Positions 22,263 through 35,675 of a stretch of 64,000 nt of DNA are shown one piece after another; the stretch's first letter is position 1; the number at the start of each line of letters is the position of its first letter. Origin of the DNA: Symsagittifera roscoffensis (taxonomy: Eukaryota; Xenacoelomorpha; Acoela; Convolutidae); the NCBI RefSeq assembly GCF_963678635.1, contig NC_087070.1, positions 868,001 through 932,000 of the forward strand, in the 5' to 3' direction. The translations under genes and the position numbers were made by a program. The notes beneath the pieces are model-generated. The model saw nothing but the letters and a program-made list of their open reading frames with translations, made no database searches and was not told the DNA's origin.

Positions 22263-24394
22263 AATTGTCGATGTTTAAAAAAGCAAAGACAATTCTCAGT
22301 GTCTAGAAAAACCCTTGAAATTTTGAAAAACGCAAAATTTTTAATCAGCAGGTAAAACCTGGTAAAAACTTGACAAAATTAGTTTTCTAACTTTGTTTAG
22401 TGCCTCTTTAGAACCAAGAGTTCAAACCTCTCAAACAAGATCTAGAAAAATGAAAAAGATTTTTTTTATTGGTTCGTTTTGATGGTTGTTTGGTTAACAG
22501 TTTTCAACAAAAAGTGTAGCAAATTAAGTCAATTAAAACCATCATTGATGTTTTAATTTTCCTTATAACTCCTGTACTTGCAGCAAAAAAAAACACACAA
22601 AAAGTGGAAAAACAATATCAACAGTTCGAAGTGTCTTCGCTTATGCACAACAGCCGGTTATTTTATTCAAGTTACATCTTTTAATTTTCAAAAACTATGG
22701 AAAACCGAGTTCAAAACAAAATCCGTTTTTCAAATCACTTCACTTTTAAATTGAAATTTACGAATTCTTGACTAGTTTAAATCAGCAAAATTAAAATTCT
22801 TGCTGGAAAATTCTAGTGCTATTTAATGTTTTTTTTTACATGGCTGAAAATTTTTCTTACAATAAGGGGAAACTGTTAATTAGATTCCCGAAACAACTTT
22901 GAAAGTATATACCACAAATTGGAAGATGGTTATAAGTTGAGTCTTCCTCATCCAGTGCAAAACAAAAAGAAAATCAGAACAAAACGTTTGAGTATTTTGT
23001 CTCTCATTGATTGAAATTTTTCAAGTCGACACAACTCTTGATTTGCTGTGAGCCTTCTTAGAGTCCACTAATTTTTGCGTGAATAAATTCGAAATTTTCT
23101 GAAACTCTGTTATTTTAAATTAAATTAACTTAAAAAACGCAGCTGCAATGTAACTGGAGAAAGGGCAACAAAAGTTCAAAGAAAGAAAAATCGCAAAAAT
23201 TTATGCAAGTCTCAAAAAACATATCAAATATCGTAGACTGAACCATGGCCGTTTTTTTATCTAGTTTTGATTATTGCAACTTTTTACTTCATTATCAAAC
23301 AGCAAGAAACAATCACTTTTAATAGAAACTGATATTTTTAGATAATTTTTTACGTGGTTAACTTTAAAAAACAAAATTGTTGAACAAAATTTTTGAATTG
23401 GGTTGAAAATTTGTTTGGTCTTATATTAACACTGTGCTCGCAATTTTGCTTGAATGAAAGTTTCTCAACATTTGTTTTAGTTATCCCACTTGCTGACTTA
23501 CTACAAAAACTACTCTAATTTTTTCAAAAATTAGGTTGAAAAGTATATTGTAAACATAATGGCTGTTGAAGTAGCAAAGAGCATTGCGAACTCAGTGCTA
23601 ATTTAAGTAAGCCATCTAAACAAAACCAATTAATTTGCAAAATTAAAATGCGTTTTGCTAATGGATTGATTCTCGACAAAAAATGTTGATGACAAATTTC
23701 CTTAGATCTTTAGCAGAACAAATAGAATTTTTGGAGAATCAATATAATTTTAATCATAGCCAACAGACAGTTGGCAAAGAACCAATAAACGCAAACAAAC
23801 AGAAAAAAAAAACTTTTGAACTTCAAGGTAAAAATATTTGGCCTTAGAACTCAGGAAATCGCAATTGGCACTGGTTGATAAAAATAGCCCAAGTTGAGAA
23901 AACTCGTTTATTAGGAAAAATTTTGCGGTCCACTGGGAAATCTAAAAATTAGTTTCCATTTTCAAAACTGAAAATAGATCACGTTTTTTGCGCCCTTTCA
24001 TCTTTCTTACGTGGATATTGAATTTTTCCTGCCTTCTAGCAATTGAATTCGCATTAAACTCAAAAAACGCACATATACCTAATGACATTCATGTGTGTAT
24101 TTATAAGTATGAATGCACTTCTTTTTTAGAGCAATTCAAGACTTTTCCTGAAAAAAAAATCAAAAAATCTGCAGATTCTATATTAGAGCCTGAGCTACGT
24201 TCATTGAATCTTAAACTTTACCGTTAGGAATTGCTTGATGTTAGGAACAAACGTTAGGAATTGCTTGATGTGTTTCAAAATTGCTTTTGATTGAAATTTA
24301 AGAAAAAATGGGAAGATTGCAATAATTTTAAAATTTGTTGGGCTGCATAAGATTCTCTTTTCGATTTTGTTTTGTCAGTAATTGCACATGTAGT
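22263..24394 (-). other. Giant-intron sequence without recognised features
   Basis: AT-rich with many A and T runs; no exon, RNA gene or bounded repeat seen. Confidence 0.5.
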
Positions 24395-24612
24395 TTTGTC
24401 TTAATTTAAAATTGATTAAGAAAAACAAAAATGAACCATTTTAAGGTAAAATTTTGAGATCTAATTTCACAAATTAGGTTTTGCTAATTTTCAAAATAAG
24501 GTCCACTGGCTGGGGCTTTTTTCTAAAGTAATTTCAATTTGAGAAAAAGCGTTTTGATTTTCAAGTTGTTTTTTTTGGTTGGTTGTGCACGGATAATTTA
24601 AATCAACACTGT
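24395..24612 (+). repeat. Partial copy of the foldback arm found at 28.0-28.3 kb
   Basis: It follows the right arm of the inverted repeat at 27.6-28.3 kb in order: AAAATGAACCATTTTAAGGT, TTTTGCTAATTTTCAAAAT, GAGAAAAAGCGTTTTGATTTTCAAG, and at the end GGATAATTTAAATCAACACTGTAC (GGTTAATTTAAATCAGCACTATAC in the arm). Confidence 0.55.
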
Positions 24613-27558
24613 ACACATATTTCATCATAGAATTAATTTGAAATTAAAATGAAAAAAAAAAACTTAATCATTAAAGTTTTACGGGTAAAAGTATCTATAC
24701 TGCTCTAATTTTTTTTGTACGGGTACCTGCTTTCAATAAACTTTCAAATAACGCCGATCAAAAATCTATGTGTTTTATGTCTTATTCTACAAAGTTTCAA
24801 TGTCGGTTCAAAGTGTCTTCAATATGAAACTGAATGCAACCTCTCACAGGTTTTTATTGTGATAACTGGTTTTTGGGTTTAACGAAGGGAAAAAACGCCG
24901 GAATGCAAAACAAATTATCATCCATGTTCAACAGACCAAACTGAACAACAAAAATAATTATTTTGGGTAATTAGGGTAATAAAATTTGAACAGTGGTTAA
25001 TAACTGGAGGACAATAAATGAAAAACTAGAGCGTTTTAATGGGTTTCAAAATGATTTGGAAGCGTTTGGAACGTATGCGCAAATTTTTTTATATACCATT
25101 TTATGATTATATTTCGTTTTGCCTGAAGGCTTGCTGCAACTAATTTATGGAATGAACAAATTTCTTCGGGTAAAGTAACTCAAGGGTGACAATATTTCTG
25201 ATTACCATAATCAAAACTTATATCAGCTCTCTTGAAATATTAGAATATTCAAAATGTGAGTGAGAATAACGAATTCTGGAAGCATAACCCGATATTTATT
25301 AAAATTTTGACACATTTCGAAACAAAATTGGCAGTTCTAAAAACTGTTTACCGAAGGCGTTTTTAATTTGGTGATAAATTTTGGTTCCTCCTTAAAAAAT
25401 TTTAAGTAATTCTCAGAAGTCTTTCTTTTTAGCATAAAAATGCAATTTACAGACTCTTTTTAAGGAAATCGGCAAACAAATGGAAAATAGGTGGACGAAC
25501 CAGAAAAATCATAAACCTTGTGAAAGAAAATTATAATCAAAAATTGTAATTTTCTTATGGTTATGATTGTTAAAAGATCCTTTTTTATGTATTTCCAAGT
25601 CAAAAAGCCAAATTTTGCATAAAATTACACCAAAATTAAAGTCTATTTGAGCAAAATGGAATAAGCAAGCGCAGTGAAAATTAAAATAACTCAAAGTTAC
25701 GACTTAGGATTTGAAAATAAGACTTTCAATTTTGTGAAGTGTCGGCTAACAACTTCAAGGAAGTCTTAAATTTAACTCAAAATACCCTTTGAGTAATGGA
25801 AAGTTCATAAAAATGAGGTAATTCAAATATTGGTGCTATATTTTTTAATGGTAATAAAACGTGGCTCTTTATTTTGAACCAGAACTAACGGTTCGGTCGT
25901 AGCGGTCAAGTCTTAATAGATTATATACTTTATTGCAAAATATAGCAATAAAGAATAATTTGCCGTCAAATTTTTCTGAAGTCGGTACAAGTTTGATAAA
26001 TGTTTTGAACCAAAGGATTTAAGTTGAAAACATAAAATACAGTAAGATATCCTTCTAGCTTATTTCATAAAAATAAGATCGAAACCTGGTCCTGGTCTCG
26101 CCAATTTTTGATAAAATTTCAAAGTTTTAGCGATACATAGCATTACAAAATAGAAAATGAAAAACAGCTCAAAGTTTTACAATGGTGCTTAGAAGCTTAA
26201 GAGAAAATTGGGTTTTTGTTAAATATATTTATTATCTTTTGGTCAGAAACATTGGGACATTTAATTAAAACCTATTTGTTTTCCCTGAGCTAGTCTGGCG
26301 CGGTTAAACCCGGCACGTCAAAACAAAGTTCCGATTTTTGGTTCGGTAGCGACACTGGACTTTAAGCCCCCCTTACGGGTTTCGAACAAGTTTAAGACGA
26401 CAACAATAAAATTATAACAGAGAGTGATAGCTAATACTAGCAAGTTGCTTTTCAAATAAAATCGAGATTAGTTTGTAAAGTACACCTTTGCAGCCTGGAA
26501 ACCTTAATATTGGCAGCATAACTTGTTGCACTGCGTAGAAAATCTAATCTGTAATATTGTAAAATTGCACGTTAAAGGTATGAAATTGTAGTCCATTTGT
26601 CTATAATTTGGGGCATTTTAACCTCGAATATGGTGATTTATAGGTCATAAAACGCGCTTAAGTCTCGCTGAAAAATCGGTAAACCAGAAAGTTAGTGCAA
26701 TGAGAACCAAAAATGTCAATAACGGCACATGGTTCAAAGCTGGTTAGCTAGTAGTTTAAATGACTTATAAATTGGAATTAAAAATCTAATATGGTGAAAG
26801 AATTCTTGTGAAGTTTTTAAAGCCTCAATGATCAAATAGCTAGTCACTGAGCTGTGAAAAAAGGCTAGGGATTTTTCTTTTGTTGCCGGAGAGTAATTTA
26901 TACCCTCTTACCAGCGGGTGAGAAGCCAGTGATGTAGAAAAAACTACCTCGGAGCTAAATCAGATTTTTCTGACAAAAGAATTTTTAGGGAAGAAGAGTA
27001 AAAAGAAAAGGAAAAAAGGCAACTTTCCAGTTATGAGATACAAACTATTTAAATTGCAAAGGAAGAAAGAAAAAAAGAGAAAGAGGGTTGTCTTTAAAGT
27101 TTCTAACACTTTTGTATCGTGAATATAGCTCTAGGCTTGACACAAATACACGGGGGATATAAAAAAGGGGAGCTTTTTTATAAATAAAGAATAGCTCCAG
27201 AAAAATCATCTTGAAAAAAATCATTAGATGACAAAAAATCAAATAATTGACATGTCACTTTGAAACGATAAATCAAATAAAACAATCCAAACTCTACTTA
27301 TGATACGCTGCAAGCAGCGGTTTTGATTTTCCAAATCTTCTTAGGGATTGTAATTTTTGTAGTTTGTATGACCTTAAATAGAACAATTTAAAAAGTAAAA
27401 TTTCTTTGACTTTTCAATACTGTTTCTGTTTGCACAAATTTAATTTTTTTTTGAGCAGATTTGCAGCTAATTTCTTTTTTTTCTAAGCCACTTTTGGTAT
27501 TCGATAGGTAAGCGGACCAAACTTATAAGAGAATGTATAATTTTTTAAAGGCCTCTGT
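24613..27558 (-). other. Giant-intron sequence without recognised features
   Basis: AT-rich; no coding or repeat structure with clear boundaries was found. Confidence 0.5.
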
Positions 27559-28297
27559 ACAGAGCTGATTTAAATTAACCGAACAAATTGCGTTAAACTT
27601 TTAAATTTTAAACGCGTTTTTCTCATATTGGGTTGGATTTAAGTGAAAACTAAAGCAGACAATTTTTGCCCAAAATTTTAGCAGAATTAATACGGTGTAA
27701 TTTGTTTTACGAAAATCGGGCGCGAAATATTATACTAAAAATGGTTCATTTTGGCTTTTCTTAAATCATAAAAAAAGACGCCAAAAATACCCAGTCAACC
27801 GCAGACATAATTATATCAAAGTGAGCCCCTCACGTAGCCCAACAAAATTAAAGAAAGGTAAATTCTCCAATAAAAAGTCGCAAAGCAGAAGCATTGTTTT
27901 TAAATACAAAGTTGGTGTTTTATATAGTAAAAACGAGCTTTTTTTGTCTATCAAACAAAAAAAATTAACTTATACAATGTTTTAGAGAATATACCCTTCT
28001 TGAAGTTAATTGGCCTATTTGATGGGCTCACTTTGATATAATTATGCCTGTGATTGACTGGGTTTTTTGATGTCATTCTTTATTAACTAAGAAAAGCCAA
28101 AATGACCCATTTTTACATTTTTAGGTTAAATTTTTGGGCGCAATTTTCGCAAAACAAATAACACCATATTAATTCTGCTAAAATTTTAGGCAAATTTTGA
28201 GTTTATGAATCTACACCTAAACTGAACACAATATGAGAAAAACGCGTTTTAGATTTCAAGTTTAAAGCGTTTTGTCCGGTTAATTTAAATCAGCACT
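27559..28297. mobile_element. Foldback element: inverted arms of about 270 bp around a 195-bp spacer
   Basis: The left arm is 27559-27828 and the right arm 28024-28297, in opposite orientation. Paired landmarks: AGCTGATTTAAATTAACCG with CGGTTAATTTAAATCAGC; AACGCGTTTTTCTCATATTG with CAATATGAGAAAAACGCGTT; GCAGAATTAATACGGTGT with ACACCATATTAATTCTGC; TTATATCAAAGTGAGCCC with GGGCTCACTTTGATATAA. The arms are diverged but colinear. There is no coding sequence in the spacer. A TA microsatellite begins at the outer edge of the right arm. Confidence 0.8.
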
Positions 28298-28301
28298 ATA
28301 C

Positions 28302-28302
<1 letters not shown>

Positions 28303-28349
<47 letters not shown>
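28303..28349. repeat. (TA)n microsatellite, about 47 bp
   Basis: An uninterrupted TA run abutting the right arm of the foldback element. Confidence 0.95.
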
Positions 28350-28352
<3 letters not shown>

Positions 28353-28499
28353 CATATATAAAGAACAATAAGTACAATAACGCAAAAACTATCCCAAATA
28401 ATTTTTCAATTAAAAATGAAATGAGCGGCTAGGTTGTCTGGAGGAAAAGAGGAAAAGAGTCTGGAAATCAGGAAGTCCCAAAAGATTAGAACTGAATAA

Positions 28500-29770
28500 T
28501 AAGGCTATATAAGCTTTTATCACATATCATTGCCAGTAAGGAAAATTGAGTACGTTTGAAGGGATTTCAAAATTGCTATCGGATTGTTTGTCAAATTGAA
28601 TTACACTTTATTATGTAGAAAGATAGTAAAATTGGGGATCAAAGTATAAATAAGCTGAGCCGAGAGGTTTATTTTCAATATAAAAATTGGCACTCAAAAT
28701 TATTAACAAGAAGTTGCCAAAAGACTGAACCAATATGGGAAACTTTCAAGATAATTTATTTCATAAGCTGGCCAGATTTTTTGTTTGAAACTTTTGAGAA
28801 ATTTCATGCCATAAAAAGATCATGCTTAACAAAAAAAACAAAAATGAGAATCAAGGCAAAAAATTTCTCTTTTTTACCCTTGTTTTTCTTTTAGGGTACC
28901 GATTTACAATAATCTCAATAAAACTATGAAAGGCACATATAAACCGGGGAAAGAAAAAGATTCTGAAAAAGAAAACAACACAGTGAAATAAGATTTTATT
29001 TTTCGAACGGAAGATTGCGATTTCATTTTGAAATAGGTAACATAATGAAAGACGCTGCGGGCAAGCTTATTGTTTCGTACTGGGATTAAAAATACCGTTT
29101 CGTAATGGAATCCAACTTATATCACATATCAATGCCAGTAAGAGAAATTTAATTATTTTTGAAGACATTTTAAATTTGTTATCGAATTATTCGTCAAAAA
29201 GAAGCGCACTTGGTGATGAAGAAAAAAAATAAAATGGGGATCGAGAAGTAACTATAGCTGAGCCGAAAAGCTAACGTTATTTTCAATATAAAAATAGTAC
29301 CCAATAATAATCACAAGAGTAGCAAGTTATCAAGAAACTGAAAGATAAAATGGCCCTGAACAATTATTTGAAGCCTAAATAGTAAACAATCTTCTAAGCT
29401 AATTCATTTTTTAAGGTAGTATCAATTTTTTTGTCGAACACTTTGAGATGTTTTATGTCTTAAAAAGATCAACACATTAAAATTAAAAATACAAATGAAA
29501 TCAACAAGTGTATCGTTATTCACTCCGGTTTCTTTTTTAGGGTAACGATTTAGAATAATCTCAGAAATAGAAAAAAAAACGATAAGAAAACATATAAACA
29601 AGATACTGTAAAATTAATTCCGAAAAAGAAAACAAAAAAGTGAAATAAAAATTTATTATCTTAATTTCTAAAGGGAAGATTGCAAAGATGGATGATGAAA
29701 TGAGACTTTTTTCGAATATCAAACATAACGAGAGACACAAGGGGCAAGCTTAATGTTTCGTAAGGGAATT
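28500..29770 (+). repeat. Diverged tandem duplication, units of about 600-670 bp
   Basis: Unit 1 (about 28500-29085) and unit 2 (about 29105-29770) share colinear landmarks: TATCACATATCATTGCCAGTAAG / TATCACATATCAATGCCAGTAAG, GGGGATC..AGTA, GCTGAGCCGA, TTTTCAATATAAAAAT, AAAAAGATCA, and near the end GGGCAAGCTTATTGTTTCGTA / GGGCAAGCTTAATGTTTCGTA. The reading frames are broken in both. The origin is unknown: possibly two copies of one element or a segmental tandem duplication. Confidence 0.75.
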
Positions 29771-31894
29771 TGAAATAAATTATTACCAGAAATGTCTAAG
29801 AAATTACGGCAAAATCAATTTGGGAAGGGAAATAAAACTGTCAGCAGCATACTTTATTCGTAATCATGCAAAGCAATGCACTGATTAGCGGAGCAAAAAA
29901 TAAGATTGGACAATTTTTGCATCAGACTTGCATTAAAAATGAGGATATAAAATATTGAGAACATGAAAGTACGATTAGTTGTTTCTGGAGATTACACATC
30001 AATGAGAACAAAAAAAGTACGCGGATACCGAAACTTCCTCTATAATTATTCATGAAGCCAGCACTCTTGCATAAGAGAGAAATACTATAGCTTATTTTCC
30101 GAGTTTTTAAAAGCCTGAATAGTTTAGATAGATTGTAATAGAAAGGAACAGCGTGCACGTATCAGGTCAAATTCTGTAACATTACAATACCAAACTTGAT
30201 TCTCCATTTCAATGATTTTTTCAGTTGTATTTTCTAAAATTCTAGGCAAGTAGCCCAAAATGTTTCGATCACATTTGTCCTTAAAAAAAACTTAACCGGT
30301 TGCTAAGCGAAAGCCTAAAATGTTTCGATACAATTATCTCTGCGAAAAACTATTCAAGAAATCAGGAAATTAACTTCACTTGAAAATCTTGTTTTGACAC
30401 TATTTGTTCCTTGCTGTTTGCAGAAAAAAGTGAGACTAGGGATAAAATCAATTGAACATTAGCTTGCATAGATTCAATTGGAACTGATTTTGAGATAGAA
30501 AAAACTCTTTGCAAACAGTTTGCAGATCAACAGACACAGAAAAAGCGTTAATTTCTAGCCAGAAAACTATATCGATTAGAGTTAATCGCAATAGGGCAAA
30601 GAAAAGATTTTACTTTCTTTTTATTTTAAAAAAATTCAAATAAATTAATACTAGTTGAGCATTGCAACTTGATATAAAAATTTTTGGAAATTTCAACTTG
30701 AGTTTTCGAGAAGCTTTATTTTCAACCTTGTTGATTTGATTTTTGTATTATTTTTAGTCGTGTAGACAAAAATAAATAACAGAAGTTTTTTTTAAGTCCA
30801 CTAGTTAGAAAGTTCAGAAAAATGCAGTAAATTAAAACACTAGGCAGAAATGATCAAAATTAGAATCAAAAAGGTAAAACAGTGAGTTTAGTGAAAACAA
30901 TTTATCCACAAATAACAAAATTAGCATAATGCTGTGTTTAGGGAGCAGTCCTGATTTCAAGACATTTTAAAGAAAAAAAACTGGTTGAACTGAATAACAA
31001 ACACACGCCAGTATTGGTATTGTTTCTGAATAAAAAAAAAGAAACAAAAATTGGAAGAAGAGAAATCAAGTTTCTAATTTATAACAAATCTGAGATTTTA
31101 TTCCGGACTTCATGCTAAAATTAAAATATATCAGACTTTTAACCTGGTACCGGGCAAATTTTTTTGCAAAGGGGTAAGGTGAAATTCCATAGGAAGAGAA
31201 ACTTAGCTGGTTGTTTGCTTTTGGCTGAACAAATGGATGTTCTGAACTAATCAAAATTACTACAAAAGACCAAAATCTCGGACCAAATTTTGAAAATTCA
31301 TGCGGGCTCGGAATTAAGGGGAAAGCGAACATGAAAATGGTATGAAATTGCATAAAATTGCTATGACCAGCTTTCTCATTTATATGAGAAATACTTAATT
31401 AGCATTCTTTTTTAGTGAAATTGTATGGTCACACATGCAAAGTAGACGACTAAATAGATGCATATTATTTGAGTTTTGTTTTTGTTTTTGCATTTGTCGC
31501 GTAGCACAAAGCCCAAAGGTTTTCACAAATGAAAACAACCCATAGGTTATGTGACCATAATATCAAAAACAATCTGCAGTAGTAGTCTCGCCATCTGAGT
31601 TGATTTGTAAGAGAACACATAAAACTGTAACTCGCAATTTATTTTGTGTAGCTAGAATACTTCAAGCAGAATAGAAGTTTTCTGGCTAAAAAGCTTCTGC
31701 TTTAAAAAAAATCCGTGATTGGAAATCATGGCTTAGTTTTCCATTTTTTGGCAAATTACATCAATTAAAAACAACAAAAACTAATTTTCATACGAAACAC
31801 TCAGAGTGATTTTTGGTTCTTTGTGAACAAAACTAAGTCTGGACTACGTTATGTACAAAAAGTAACAGTTCTCATAAATGGCCACACCATTTCA
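29771..31894 (-). other. Giant-intron sequence; one short imperfect duplication
   Basis: AT-rich. Around 30245-30335 the motif CCCAAAATGTTTCGATCACA recurs as GCCTAAAATGTTTCGATACA about 67 bp later. No exon recognised. Confidence 0.5.
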
Positions 31895-31995
31895 TTATGG
31901 AAGATTTTTGTTCATACATTTCTCATATATGTTTAAAAAATTTCATTATGGAAGAATGCTAATCATACAATTCCTATATATGAGAAATGTATGAT
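31895..31995. repeat. Palindromic repeat related to the 38-39 kb element
   Basis: It contains TTCATACATTTCTCATATATG and AATCATACAATTCCTATATATG followed by GAGAAATGTATGATT, forming an imperfect hairpin. The TTTCATTATGGAAGA unit is repeated twice. Similar CATACATTTTCATATATGAATAATG occurs at about 38251-38275. Confidence 0.55.
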
Positions 31996-34900
31996 TTGCT
32001 TTTTTTTCTACAAATTCATGAAAACGTAAGACCAGCTTTTTAGGATGCCAAACCGTGTGTTTTAAAAATGTTTCAACAAATATTTTTTTAACCATACCAT
32101 ATAAAAAGCAATAAAAAAACACAGAATTAATGAAAAAACTGTTGAACGTTTTGTATTTGGATTGGTTCTAATTTTGATTGATTAAAAAACAGTTTTTTAC
32201 AATATTAGGTTCACTGTGCTATGAGAAACATTTCACCAGGGTTGACGTTTTAAAATAAATTTGAGATAAATAAAGTTGAGATAAACAAAAAAACTAACAG
32301 TTTACTAATTTCGAGCTTAGCTTGGGTTGGTTGCGAAATAGTTTTTCTATGAAAATGTTATTTTCTGAGTTAAATTGATGCACTAATTTGTCCGACTGGA
32401 GGGCTAGTAAACAGTAATTATATCCAATTTCGTTTTGAATGCAAATGGGCAGCAAATGAATATCATTTTGTTATGAAAAGATTATTTTTCAAATGTTACT
32501 TAAGATGCGTTAACGTGCAGTCTGAATCGAATATTCATCTCGTCTTCCTTCCTCTCAAACTTAGCTTAAAAATAACTCAAAAGAACATAAAAAAACTGAA
32601 AAAAACCCAGTTGGAATGAAAATAAATTATTATGAAAGACATAAACTGTCATACATTTATAACTAGTTGGAGCCCAATTCAGAATTTAATGAACATTTTT
32701 GTTTTGCTGCATGCCTCTCTGCAAAATAAGAAAAAACCTAGCGGCCTAACCTTTTTGAAAAAGAGGAGAAAGATTTGAAAAAAAACTGATTTAGGAATCG
32801 CTTAAAAATTACCGGCTTCCAAAAATGCTTAGTTTCAACCGGTTTCAAAATACAAATTAATTGAAAATCCTAATATTGTTTGTTTGAAAGCTCCTTGGTA
32901 CACTGATTTTCACAAAAAAAATGTTTTAAAATTTTCAAAAAATTTGCCTTATTTTAGGTCACACTAATTGATTTTTGTAGTTCTCCAAACACATTAAAAA
33001 GATCGTATTTAGCCGAAAATCATTAATGTTTTTGATAACACCCCCTATAATGAAATAAAAATGAAAATTAAAAACTTTGTAACTAATTTAGATTGATATT
33101 CGTACGACACACAAGATGACAAAAAACAGAGACAAAGGACCTGAAGTTAGATTACAATGCTTCGTTTTGGCCTGCGTCATATTGATAATCAGCATTTTTT
33201 GGAAATATCAATCCTATTTTGCAACAAAAGTTTTGTTTCCGACTTTTCATCATTTGGGGGGAGTATAACCAAAAAGACCCGGTTTGACACATGAAACGCG
33301 TTTTTTTATGTGGGCAGGGGATCAAAACCCCGCGGAAGCCCCTCGCTCTCTCCGTAAATCCGCTAAAAAACTTGATAGAAAAATAAGTAACAAAACAAAT
33401 AAAAAACTTGATAGAAAAATAAGAAGCAAAAAATGAGGGAATGAGAAGGCTAAGATGCTCAATTTCATAATCTTGACATTGATGCTCAATTTCATAACGA
33501 CCGATAGAAAAATTGAGAAAATGACGAAAGTAGAAAAAAGAGAATAAAAACAGGAGCTAACTTTAACTTCTGTAGTTCAATAACAACTTAAAAAACTTTA
33601 TTATACAAAAACAAAGTAATGCTTCTAATACGAATAATGATTTGCATACGAATAATCTGAATTGATGTATCCGATTCAGGTAAATTTAGCTGAATAAAAA
33701 GAGGGTTTTTAAACCAGACATTGATTAAATGCAAAATGGTTCCCTAGGGAAAGAAATGAATACACCTGACTTTTTAAAAAACTATTTTGAACAAAAAGTG
33801 TTAAGCGTATTTCTTTATCAATCAAAACTCTCAATTAAAATAATAAATATCAACTGTTTTTATCATTAGACTTCGAATTTAGCTTTTACAAATACATGTT
33901 TGTCTCCAATTAATATCCGAAAATTAGATCATATTTGAAACAATAATGGATTAGAAAAATAAATGGAAAATAAACTGTTATATATTTTACTTACCCATTT
34001 TTCAAGAGAATTTATTTATTCAATTTATTTTCAACGGGTCCTCAGTTTTCTAACGAGTCTTGTTAAATTTCAGTTGTATCTCCGCGCAATTTGCGCTTTT
34101 TTGGCGCCGAAAACTGCAATTTATTTTTTAAATCCTTCTGGGAATTCAAAAGCCAAAAATTTGAAAAGCACGGATGGGAAAGGTTTAAATTCAATCATTC
34201 CTTTTCTCGCTTTTCTTTGAAATTATGTATACACTATCAACTCAAGTGAAAGGTAAATTGGCCTTAAAAAGTAGAAAAAAGAAAATCACGCTAAAATACG
34301 CGACTGGAAAAATGCTCGTTTTGAAGTAAAAAGTCAAGTCCAATTATCTCTCAGAACCGTCAACGATTTTCAATCAATTTTAAATCCGGGCCTGTCAAAT
34401 TCAAAATTGGCTGGAATTCTTCCTGATTTCGTTTTTTAGATTGGCAGTCATTCAATGTGTCAGGTTAACCTGTTTTATCCAGTTGGAAATCATGAATTTT
34501 TTCTAAAAAAATATTTCATGACCGGTACAAATCAATCACTATCAATTAGACGCAAGATTTTGAGAACTAATAGTTCAACTTATTTTATTGAATTTTTTAA
34601 ATGTACATTTTATGAATATTTCATGAACTTTTGTGCATTTGGTGAAATGTATTTTGATTCAGCTCGCATTTATTCATAGTAGTTCAGAGAAATGGAACCG
34701 CAACTTGGTATTAAATTGTTTTGCTACCAATATTTATGTCGGAAAAACCTCATTGGCTGATACAAATAATAATGTTGCAACTGAAACACTTTTTCAAAGA
34801 ACCTTGTTGGATAAAATTTCCGAGCTTTTAATTTTACTGTAAGAAATGTTGCTGAAATTTTAAAATCCTTTTGAACGTTGTAAAAAATAAGCGTGGGACA

Positions 34901-35184
34901 AAAAAAATAAACTGTATTTAATGGAAGTTTTAAGCTCTTTTGCATATTCTGGCATACTGGAATTTTGTACCTAGTAACGAATCTCACCCCTTTCGCAAAA
35001 AGTTAAAGAGATCCAATGTCAATTGGTGGCCTAATAATTGCAATTAAATAAGGGCAATGAGAGTTTTAAATATCTTGATGATTTTCGTAAATTCGAATTA
35101 AGCGAGTAGCAAAAGAAGTTACAGCAGCGCACAGTACGATTTTGCCGTTTTAGTTTCAAAATAGGGCACAAATTTAAAAAAGGA
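31996..35184 (-). other. Giant-intron sequence; traces of R2 and a short tandem repeat
   Basis: A degenerate R2-like stretch lies at about 32910-33010 (TTTTCAAAAAATTTGCC, TTTTAGGTCACACTAATTGA, GTAGTTCTCC), and R2 right-end-like sequence at about 33318-33345 (GGCAGGGGATCAAAACCCCG). AAAAAACTTGATAGAAAAATAAG is repeated at about 33365 and 33401. ACCAGGGTTGAC at 32235-32246 matches the terminus of the 38-39 kb element. No exon recognised. Confidence 0.45.
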
Positions 35185-35675
35185 CGTGAAATGTTAATAC
35201 TTTCAGGCGCAAACTTTCAAGATAGGTGGCGTCTTAATTGCTATTTTAGGAAACTTCATTTAACATGGGTGACGCCCCTTGGTGGAACATTTGAGTGCTT
35301 TTAGAAAAATTTGTTGCTACTTGTACAGCAACTGTGTCTTTTTTTGAAATTATAAGCCTCAGGCTCTCAATAAGGAAACCCCTATAAAGTAATGAGTTTC
35401 TTTATACGGTATCTTGTTTCTTTCGGTTCCTGATTTAGAGTCTAGTTTTTATTTCGTCCCCGATTCAATTGCATGGGATCATGTTATCATGTTCGTCAAT
35501 TCAATAGCTGTCATGTCCAATTACCGGTCCCTCTGAAAATATTCGAAATTATGCTGTTCCTCTAAAAGCACTTAAATGTTCCCAACAAGGGCAGTCACCC
35601 ATTTTAACTGAAGTTTACTGAAATATCAATTAAGACGCCACTTATCTTGAAAGTTCGCGCCTGAAACTTCGAACT
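35185..35675. mobile_element. Foldback element with ~118-bp inverted arms
   Basis: Arms 35185-35303 and 35559-35675 pair along their length. Examples: TTTCAGGCGCAAACTTTCAA with TTGAAAGTTCGCGCCTGAAA; GGTGGCGTCTTAATTG with CAATTAAGACGCCACT; ATGGGTGACGCCCCTTG with CAAGGGCAGTCACCCAT; CATTTGAGTGCTTTTAGA with TCTAAAAGCACTTAAATG. Arm identity looks like about 85-90% by eye. The spacer is about 255 bp and non-coding. The similarity may extend some 40 bp further out on both sides at lower identity. Confidence 0.8.

Noticed and set aside
32235-32246. ACCAGGGTTGAC, identical to the terminus of the 38-39 kb element
   Set aside because: Only 12 bp match, the following sequence lacks the ATGCTTATCATACAA motif and no partner end was found.
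34455-34842. Overlapping plus-strand open frames with TFIxxFF-type hydrophobic stretches
   Set aside because: AT-rich composition, no start context, no splice evidence and no family resemblance.
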